DNA of 19,540 bases from an uncultured Oscillospiraceae bacterium (GTDB lineage Bacteria > Bacillota > Clostridia > Oscillospirales > Acutalibacteraceae). Shown here in pieces: positions 13,989-19,540 of this stretch (position 1 is the stretch's first letter; each line of letters opens with the position of its first letter). Location: contig USQH01000015.1 of the NCBI GenBank assembly GCA_900556765.1, positions 1-19,540 on the forward strand, read 5' to 3'. The position numbers and the translations under genes were made by a program. The notes beneath the pieces are model-generated. The model was not told the origin of the DNA and did not search any database. It saw only the letters and a list, made by a program, of their open reading frames with translations.

Positions 13989-16928
13989 TTACTCGGTACG
14001 GAGCGCGACGACGGGATCCTTTTTCGCCGCTACTTTTGACGGAATAAGTCCGGCAATAAAGGTAAGCAGCATACTGATAAGCACCAGCACGACCGCGCCG
14101 ACGGGCGGCAAAGTCGCCGCTATCTTATCAATACCGGTTATTGCGCGTATCAGCGCCGTTATCGGTATGCACATCAGCACCGTCAGCAGTATTCCCATTG
14201 CTCCGGAAGTAAATCCGACTATTAGGGTTTCGGCGTTAAATACGCGTGAAATATCCATTTTCGACGCGCCGATGGAGCGCAGCACGCCGATCTCCTTTGT
14301 CCGCTCGAGTACCGAGATGTAGGTAATAATGCCTATCATTATGGACGATACGATCAGCGAAATTGCGACGAAAGCAATTAATACGTAGGAAATCGCGCTG
14401 ATTATTGTGGTGACCGAGGACATCACCAGCGCGACGTAATCGGTGTAGTCGATGCGGTCGTCCTCATTGGTCTGGGAATCGTTGTAGCGTGTAATTGCAT
14501 CCGCAATGGCGTCCTTTGCCTCAAAAGTGGAAGCGTAGATGTTGATCGCCGACGGCGAATCCAGGCTGACATATCCAAACTTTTTCATTGCGTCTGAGTA
14601 GGTGATGTTGGCGGTTTCGGGCATATGAGCGTCGTAGAAGCCTGCCAGTTCCTCCTCGGTGTAGTTGGGCATTGCGAAGTTGAACAGTTCCACCTTTGCC
14701 TTGTCGGTCATGGTGCCGTAGTATTCGCCCTTTTCGGCGGCGTATTCCTCGCATATCTGCTTACGCATTGCCTCGCGCGCGTACGATTCAAGCGTTGCGT
14801 CATCCATTTCACGGATGTATTTTGCGACGTCTGCCGAGCCGGTGCCCATTTCGTCCGAGTAAAGGGTGGTCAGCATTTGACGTAGCAGATCGGCAGTCAT
14901 GTCGGTCATGTTTTCGTCGATCTTGGCGTTAACATAGCTGTCGTCGGGTGTTGACATGATGGCAGTGTAAAGCGCCGCTTTTTCGGCTACGGGCAGGCTT
15001 TCGGCGTATGACTTAAATATCTCAGCCTTGGACGTGGTGCTGTTTTCTCCGCTTTCCGCTTTAAACGGCATACCTGTGAATATGTCGGAATCGGGGCTTT
15101 CCGCCTGCTTTTTAACAATATCGCTTTTGACCGCCGAGTTGACCATGTACTCGATCAGCGCGTGGGTGTAACCGATCGAACCGTTGAGCGACGCGGATGC
15201 GGTTTCACCGCTCGGCCGGACTATGCCGGAGACTTTAATGTCTATACCGTTGTCGTAGAGGTATTTGGTTCCTGCGTCGGTCTCGCTCAGATCCTTTATG
15301 CTGCCGTCGTCAGCTATCTGATAGCGGTTGCAGGCAAGTATCATTTTAAAGGTCATGCTGCAAATGTCCTTGTATGACCATTTCTGCTCGGTAGTATCTA
15401 TCTGTTCGCCGTTCATTGCGGCTTTCAGCACGCTTGTCATATCGTCGTAGGTCTTTAGTCCCAGCGCGTAAAGACACAGGTCGCTTATCTCGTTGTTTTC
15501 GTCAACGATGAGGACGACCTCGTCGTAGGAGGAGGGCCAACTGCCGTAGATAACGTCGTACTGACCTCTGATGAGGTCGTTAATGCGCTTGCCGGTGGAG
15601 TCGGAGAGTATTTCCGTCCATACGTCCATTTTTTCAAAGCTTTGCTTATATCCCTCCGACATGATGCTGTTGTCGGCGCCGTATATCTGGCTGAGCAGCT
15701 CGGTCACATCCGATTTTACTATCTTGCCGTCGGTATCCTTGGTGTAGATGCCCATGTCAAGATCGTAGGAATACTGCACGGCGCTGATATACTGCTTAAT
15801 ATCGGCGTCATTTTCTACGAACTGCTTAAATTTTTCGAGGTTGTTGGTGCTGACCTCGACGTTGTTCATGGAGTTAATAAGCTCGTACATGATTGAGTTG
15901 GAGTAAACCGCGTCCAGCTCGTGGGAGGATTTTTTGCTGTTTGAACCCATGAGGGAGGCAGCAAGACTGGACATATCGACCGACTGTGCCTCAATGGTGA
16001 TAGGATAGCTGGACAGGGTATCCTCCTGGACATTTTTTATGTAAGTGTTTATGCCGTTTGACAGCGACAGAATGAGCGCGATGCCGATAATGCCTATGCT
16101 TCCGGCAAAGGAGGTAAGCAGGGTGCGCGCCTTTTTGGTCAAAAGGTTGTTGAGCGACAGCGACAGAGCGGTCAAAAAGGACATCGACATTTTTTTGTTC
16201 TGCTTTTTGTTTACCTTTTTCTTTTGAGGCGCGGTGAGCATATATTCGGAGTCGTACGGGTTGGAGTCGTCGGTCACTTCGCCGTCAAGCAGGCGAACTA
16301 TGCGCGACGAATAGCGTTCGGCAAGCTCCGGGTTGTGCGTGACCATGATTATCAGCTTGTCTTTTGAGATATCTTTCAGCAGTTCCATAATCTGCACCGA
16401 CGTCTCGCTGTCAAGCGCGCCGGTAGGTTCGTCGGCAAGCAGTATTTCGGGGTCGTTGACCAGTGCGCGCGCAATGGCGACTCGCTGCATCTGACCGCCG
16501 GACATCTGATTCGGCCGCTTGTGCAGTTGGTCGGCGAGTCCGACGCGCGCAAGCGCTTCCTCCGCGCGGCGGCGTCTCTCCGCCTTTGACACGCCGGAGA
16601 GGGTCAGCGCCAGCTCGACGTTGCTGAGTACCGACTGGTGCGGAATGAGATTATAGCTCTGAAAAACAAAGCCGATTGAGTGGTTGCGGTAGCTGTCCCA
16701 GTCGCTGTCCTTAAACTGCTTGGTGGAGCGGTTGTAAATGGACAGGTCGCCGCTGTCGTATCGGTCAAGGCCGCCGATAATATTGAGCAGTGTGGTCTTT
16801 CCGCAGCCGGATGGGCCGAGCACCGAAACAAACTCGCTTTTGCGAAATTCAATGCTGATGCCTTTAAGCGCGGCGACATTGCTGTTGCCGGCGGAGTAGC
16901 TCTTTACAATATTGGTGAGCTTAAGCAT
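13989..16928 (-). CDS. ABC transporter fusion: ATPase plus permease with a large outer domain
   Basis: A 979-residue single-chain half transporter. The ATPase domain (1-220) has Walker A GPSGCGKT (38-45), Q90 in FVFQSYNL, signature MSGGQMQRVAIARAL from 142, Walker B EILLADEP (161-168) and the switch His in VTHNPE (H198). A Lys-rich linker (about 236-247, KKKVNKKQNKK) leads to the first membrane helix (about 270-290), then an outer domain of about 540 residues (about 300-840) and three helices (about 843-868, 900-925, 940-962) that form an FtsX core with LERTKEIGVLRSIGASK. MacB has the same order, but its outer domain is only about 230 residues. RBS AAGGAGA is about 12 bases before ATG 16928. 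It stands alone on the minus strand. Substrate unknown; export or cell-envelope stress sensing is possible. Confidence 0.9.
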   Translation of the reverse strand: MLKLTNIVKSYSAGNSNVAALKGISIEFRKSEFVSVLGPSGCGKTTLLNIIGGLDRYDSGDLSIYNRSTKQFKDSDWDSYRNHSIGFVFQSYNLIPHQSVLSNVELALTLSGVSKAERRRRAEEALARVGLADQLHKRPNQMSGGQMQRVAIARALVNDPEILLADEPTGALDSETSVQIMELLKDISKDKLIIMVTHNPELAERYSSRIVRLLDGEVTDDSNPYDSEYMLTAPQKKKVNKKQNKKMSMSFLTALSLSLNNLLTKKARTLLTSFAGSIGIIGIALILSLSNGINTYIKNVQEDTLSSYPITIEAQSVDMSSLAASLMGSNSKKSSHELDAVYSNSIMYELINSMNNVEVSTNNLEKFKQFVENDADIKQYISAVQYSYDLDMGIYTKDTDGKIVKSDVTELLSQIYGADNSIMSEGYKQSFEKMDVWTEILSDSTGKRINDLIRGQYDVIYGSWPSSYDEVVLIVDENNEISDLCLYALGLKTYDDMTSVLKAAMNGEQIDTTEQKWSYKDICSMTFKMILACNRYQIADDGSIKDLSETDAGTKYLYDNGIDIKVSGIVRPSGETASASLNGSIGYTHALIEYMVNSAVKSDIVKKQAESPDSDIFTGMPFKAESGENSTTSKAEIFKSYAESLPVAEKAALYTAIMSTPDDSYVNAKIDENMTDMTADLLRQMLTTLYSDEMGTGSADVAKYIREMDDATLESYAREAMRKQICEEYAAEKGEYYGTMTDKAKVELFNFAMPNYTEEELAGFYDAHMPETANITYSDAMKKFGYVSLDSPSAINIYASTFEAKDAIADAITRYNDSQTNEDDRIDYTDYVALVMSSVTTIISAISYVLIAFVAISLIVSSIMIGIITYISVLERTKEIGVLRSIGASKMDISRVFNAETLIVGFTSGAMGILLTVLMCIPITALIRAITGIDKIAATLPPVGAVVLVLISMLLTFIAGLIPSKVAAKKDPVVALRTE

Positions 16929-16960
16929 ATGTAATTGATCTCCTTTCGGATGTGGCTGTT

Positions 16961-16989
16961 TTGGCGCAATGGCGCAATTATGTTATAAT
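16961..16989 (+). promoter_or_regulatory. Possible + strand promoter upstream of the DUF3006-like gene
   Basis: TTGGCG (16961-16966), a 17-base spacer and a perfect TATAAT (16984-16989). It would give a leader of about 195 bases. It lies in the AT-rich gap 16929-17190 that must also hold the promoter of the minus-strand ABC gene (a weak TTGATG/TATATT pair can be seen there on the minus strand). Confidence 0.35.
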
Positions 16990-17145
16990 TATAAATATAT
17001 CAAATACTAAAGTGTTTCATCAACATAAAACTATATTTATTCATTATATTTTAACAGATAACAGTTATTATTGCAATGATTGACCGCCGCAGTCTGCCGT
17101 ATATGCAACAAGTGTACGTTTTTTATGGCGGCGCGCGGCGGTATG

Positions 17146-17154
17146 TGGTATAAT
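17146..17154 (+). promoter_or_regulatory. Extended -10 promoter for the DUF3006-ogt pair
   Basis: TGGTATAAT, a perfect extended -10 element (TGN followed by TATAAT 17149-17154). No good -35 is present, which is common for extended -10 promoters. The predicted start near 17161 leaves a 30-base leader with AGGAGG at 17177-17182. Confidence 0.6.
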
Positions 17155-17190
17155 CAAAGCAGATAAAGACACAACAGGAGGAGAAATGAC

Positions 17191-17352
17191 ATGGAACCAC
17201 GCGATTACACGGTCGAGCGCATTAACGGCGATTACGCCGTGTTGCGTGATGATAACGGCGGAGATATTTTTATTGCTCTGGCGCTGTTGCCGCCCGACGC
17301 TGATATCGGCGTCCGCCTGCATTTTGAGAATATGGAGTATACGGTAATATGA
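17191..17352 (+). CDS. Small DUF3006-like protein
   Basis: A 53-residue acidic protein. AGGAGG (17177-17182) lies 8 bases before ATG 17191. The sequence has YTVERINGDYAVLRDDNGGD, then ALALLPPDADIGVRLHFENMEY, which fits the DUF3006 family pattern (vDRIEGdyAVLEdddG...iplslLPegakeGDvL). These are small beta-rich proteins of unknown function, often beside metallo-beta-lactamase or other housekeeping genes. The stop overlaps the start of the next gene (ATGA 17349-17352), so the two are probably translated together. The family assignment is by eye and moderate in confidence. Confidence 0.65.
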   Translation: MEPRDYTVERINGDYAVLRDDNGGDIFIALALLPPDADIGVRLHFENMEYTVI

Positions 17353-17810
17353 TGTACAAACGATCATTCGACTCGCCGGTGGGTATGCTGACCGTTTATG
17401 CGGACGAAAAAGCGATAACGGCGATACACTTTGCCGACGACGGCGGTAACGATCAAACGCCGCTGCTGCTTGCCGCGGAAAGACAACTCGGCGAGTACTT
17501 TGCCGGTCGGCGGCGTGAATTTGACCTGCCTTTGTCGCCGCAAGGAACAGAGTTTCAGCTCAAGGTGTGGAACGCGCTCAGAAAAATTCCGTATGGCAGT
17601 ACCGTCTCCTACAAGGCGATTGCAAAAGCAGTGGGGAACGAGCGCGCCTGCCGCGCGGTCGGCGCCGCAAACAACCGAAATTCTATACCGATAATCATTC
17701 CGTGCCACCGCGTTATCGGTGCCGACGGCTCGCTCGTCGGGTATGCAGACGGCCTGTCGATCAAGCAAACCTTGCTCGCCATTGAAAACAATGCGGCGCA
17801 CGGTGAATGA
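17349..17810 (+). CDS. ogt: Methylated-DNA-protein cysteine methyltransferase
   Basis: A 153-residue suicide DNA repair protein that moves the alkyl group from O6-alkylguanine (and O4-alkylthymine) to its own Cys. The acceptor is C119 in IPIIIPCHRVIGADG. The DNA-binding helix-turn-helix includes VSYKAIAKAVGNERACRAVGAANNRN with the arginine finger at R102. The N-terminal ribonuclease-like domain starts MYKRSFDSPVGMLTVYADE. The usual YGGGLxxKxxLLxxE end is YADGLSIKQTLLAIE here, a mild variant. Length fits the Ogt type (about 155-170). The start can be ATG 17349 (overlaps the previous stop) or 17352. It was not possible to tell Ogt from AdaB by sequence alone. Confidence 0.92.
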   Translation: MMYKRSFDSPVGMLTVYADEKAITAIHFADDGGNDQTPLLLAAERQLGEYFAGRRREFDLPLSPQGTEFQLKVWNALRKIPYGSTVSYKAIAKAVGNERACRAVGAANNRNSIPIIIPCHRVIGADGSLVGYADGLSIKQTLLAIENNAAHGE

Positions 17811-17827
17811 CTGCATTTATTCGACGC

Positions 17828-17989
17828 GAGCGCAGGTGCATGGCAAACCGCCGCGTCCGATTTAAAGTCAAGCAAGGCGTATGGCAAACCGCCGCGCCTG
17901 ATTTAAAGCCGAGCACAGGAACACGGCGACTCACTGCACCCAATTAAAGTTAAGCACAGGTGCATGGCAAACCGCCGCGTCCGATTGAA
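17828..17989. repeat. Four imperfect ~41-bp tandem repeats
   Basis: Units are at 17828-17869, 17870-17910, 17911-17951 and 17952-17989. Units 1, 2 and 4 share the exact core ATGGCAAACCGCCGCG (17840, 17881, 17964), followed by a CGATTTAAAG-like part; unit 3 keeps GAGCACAGG at its start and AATTAAAGTT at its end but differs in the centre. No translated frame in either direction looks like a real gene. They lie between the ogt stop and the terminator. Confidence 0.8.
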
Positions 17990-17997
17990 AAAACTAA

Positions 17998-18044
17998 AAC
18001 GGCGCAGTTAAGGGGGTAAGATCCTTTAACTGCGCCGTTATTTT
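17998..18044. terminator. Intrinsic terminator between ogt and the GH57-like gene
   Basis: A 14-bp perfect stem (17998-18011 with 18026-18039; AACGGCGCAGTTAA) has a 14-base loop and TTATTTT after it. The A-rich flank on the other side (GAAAAAACTAAAA) would give a U-tract to minus-strand transcripts, so it fits both convergent genes. Confidence 0.8.
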
Positions 18045-18106
18045 ATGTTTGTTTTTTCCGCTTAGCTGTTTTCAAAAGCACCGTTTGCACTGAAAAAATG
18101 CTGTTT

Positions 18107-18120
18107 GCAAACCGGTTTGC
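18107..18120. promoter_or_regulatory. LacI-operator-like palindrome
   Basis: GCAAACCGGTTTGC is a perfect 14-bp palindrome. LacI-family operators often have GCAAA...TTTGC arms around a central CG. It lies in the gap 18045-18197 past the 3' end of the GH57-like gene and not at an obvious promoter, so a regulatory role is uncertain. Nothing else was seen in this gap. Confidence 0.35.
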
Positions 18121-18197
18121 GCTTTATAGCCGAATCATCTTGCCGTAAGCGCTCGGACAATCTCACTGTATGTGCCCGAAAATATGCGCCCGAAAAC

Positions 18198-19538
18198 TCA
18201 GTTTTCTTCCTCAAAGTAGGGCATCGCCATCAGCTCGTCGTCGATCGCCTTGATCTGGGTGAGCATGATGTTGTAGGAGTACAGCGAGCAGCGGTCGGCA
18301 ATGCCGTTGGCTTCCATGACCGCTTTCAGGCCGTCGTTCGCCTTGTACAGCGCGTCCAGCGCCTCGCGAACATTGAAACGGCCGGGAGAGGTCGGTGCGG
18401 GCGGCCAACGCGCGTCGGAAACGTAAGCGGTGGTGACCGCCTTCATAACGGCGTTCATTGCTTCATTTTCGTACGGATCGACGCCCAAATGAGCGGCGAC
18501 TGCCTTCAGTCCGTCGAAAATGGAGCGGCAAACGGGGTCGAGCATACGCGAATAGGGAGTGTTTGCCCATGCGCGGGAGGTGCCGCCGTGCCATGCACAG
18601 CCTGCCTCGATCTTGTCAAAGTTGTCGATCTCGTTCAGCTCGTATTTCTCGGCAGCCTCGCTCGGTGTGACAAATTCAAAGCCCATTTCCTTGGCGGATG
18701 CAAGTATCTGCTCAAAGCGGTCGGCGCTTGCAGGCTCGCTCTCAAAGAAGCGTGCCTGACCGAACTGCTTGACGTAGAAGTAGGCGGTGGTGCCGACGTA
18801 CTCGGCATCTTCGGCATAGGGCATGATGAAGCCGCCCTTGTCGGCGATGCGATCCTGCCATTTTTTAAGCACTTCCTTGACCTCGTCGAGGGTGACGGGG
18901 TTGGGACGGTTGCCCTCGGTGGCGCCCATGAGGTACCACAGCATGATGTTGCACAGCATATCGGAGCGGAGGATGACCTTCAGTCCGTTGGGCAGTACGT
19001 TTGCGTGTGTAAAGGTGCGGAGCAGCTCGTCGCTGTTTGCTACAATGTCCTCCAGCTTAAACAGCTCGTTTTTGTTGGAATGGCCGCGGACGTCAAATTT
19101 CAGCCCGGTCTTTTCTCTTACACCTTCGACGGTGGAGAGGAAGTAGCTGTCGGCGTCGGCGATGAGTGTCTTGAAACCGGCGCGCTTGTAAATATCAACT
19201 ATGTAGGAGTTCCACGAGCATTCGGGATTCCAGCCGGTGGTCGGACGAACGCCGGTCAGGCGCTCCCATGTGTTAAGGCCCTCGACCAGCGAGCGGTAGC
19301 CGATCTCCGGATCGATGTTGCCGAGCATGATGTGGGTCTGCGGTGAAGCGACCGGCTCGATGCGGCCCTCTTTGATGCCCTTGACCAGCTTTGCCATGAC
19401 TTCGGGCGTTTCGTTTGCAACGATTTCAAGCGTCTCGCCCGACGCCTCAAACGCGATCTTTATGCCCAGCTTTTCGGGCAGGTCGAAGATCCTGTCATAG
19501 GACACCTTGGAAACCCAGGCGCGCTTTTCGATAGGCAG
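18198..19538 (-). CDS. Glycoside hydrolase family 57-like protein (5' end missing)
   Basis: The frame enters from the right edge and ends at TGA 18198-18200, giving about 446 residues. The reading LPIEKRAWVSKVSYDRIFDLPEKLG is open up to the edge, so the GTG at 19505 is not accepted as the start. Motifs fit the GH57 (beta/alpha)7 barrel: PVASPQTHIMLGNIDPE, TGWNPECSWN with the probable nucleophile Glu (codon 19221-19223), and MPYAEDAEYVGTTAYFYVKQFG, which resembles the motif around the GH57 catalytic acid. A helical C-terminal part follows (about the last 150 residues). There is no secretion signal in the part seen. GH57 enzymes act on alpha-glucans or related sugars (amylase, branching enzyme); the substrate cannot be fixed. 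A GH38-like or polysaccharide deacetylase-like origin is less likely. Confidence 0.65.
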   Translation of the reverse strand: MPIEKRAWVSKVSYDRIFDLPEKLGIKIAFEASGETLEIVANETPEVMAKLVKGIKEGRIEPVASPQTHIMLGNIDPEIGYRSLVEGLNTWERLTGVRPTTGWNPECSWNSYIVDIYKRAGFKTLIADADSYFLSTVEGVREKTGLKFDVRGHSNKNELFKLEDIVANSDELLRTFTHANVLPNGLKVILRSDMLCNIMLWYLMGATEGNRPNPVTLDEVKEVLKKWQDRIADKGGFIMPYAEDAEYVGTTAYFYVKQFGQARFFESEPASADRFEQILASAKEMGFEFVTPSEAAEKYELNEIDNFDKIEAGCAWHGGTSRAWANTPYSRMLDPVCRSIFDGLKAVAAHLGVDPYENEAMNAVMKAVTTAYVSDARWPPAPTSPGRFNVREALDALYKANDGLKAVMEANGIADRCSLYSYNIMLTQIKAIDDELMAMPYFEEEN

Positions 19539-19540
19539 CT

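Noticed and set aside
17828..17989. CRISPR array
   Set aside because: Units are adjacent and imperfect with no unique spacers, and no cas genes are near.
18105..19346. Long + strand open frame (413 codons) opposite the GH57-like gene
   Set aside because: It is an antisense shadow created by codon bias; it has no ribosome binding site or family match, whereas the minus strand has clear GH57 motifs.

Overview
This 19.5 kb window looks like chromosomal DNA of an anaerobic Gram-positive bacterium of the class Clostridia, plausibly a gut Oscillospiraceae/Ruminococcaceae-type organism. The evidence is a V-type (A/V) ATPase operon instead of an F-type one, a FeoA-FeoA-FeoB locus with a FeoB-associated Cys-rich small protein, strong AGGAGG ribosome binding sites, intrinsic terminators and moderate G+C. 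The taxonomic call is inference from gene content only.

Region 1 (2-5472, + strand) is the distal part of a V-type ATPase operon: the end of subunit I, then K (membrane rotor ring), F, E, A (catalytic), B (non-catalytic) and D (rotor shaft). The gene for subunit C, expected for a complete enzyme, is not in the window and would have to lie upstream. An intrinsic terminator follows, which may work in both directions because a HAD-family phosphatase gene (5734-6393, - strand) converges on it.

Region 2 (about 6660-13636, + strand) is the most interesting part. A ferrous-iron uptake operon (feoA1, feoA2, feoB, Cys-rich membrane peptide) is followed by a strong terminator, a small DtxR/MntR-like regulator and a MacB/FtsX-type ABC transporter (ATPase plus two-FtsX permease). 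Five copies of an 18-bp dyad, consensus GGTTAGC-N4-GCTAATC, occur only here: three upstream of feoA1, one upstream of feoB and one across the ribosome binding site and start codon of the regulator gene. This points to one regulon binding site that joins iron import, the regulator and the ABC transporter. The regulator has the DtxR-type winged helix but, by eye, lacks the usual metal ligands. FeoB carries an acidic insertion of about 106 residues in its membrane domain.

Region 3 (13637-16928) has two intrinsic terminators and, on the - strand, a 979-residue ABC protein that fuses an ATPase to a permease with a very large extracytoplasmic domain.

Region 4 (17120-18200) has a promoter with an extended -10, a 53-residue DUF3006-like protein coupled by an ATGA overlap to a methylated-DNA-protein cysteine methyltransferase (Ogt type), a small cluster of ~41-bp tandem repeats, a terminator and an isolated LacI-operator-like palindrome. 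Region 5 (18198 to the right edge, - strand) is a 5'-truncated glycoside hydrolase family 57-like gene.
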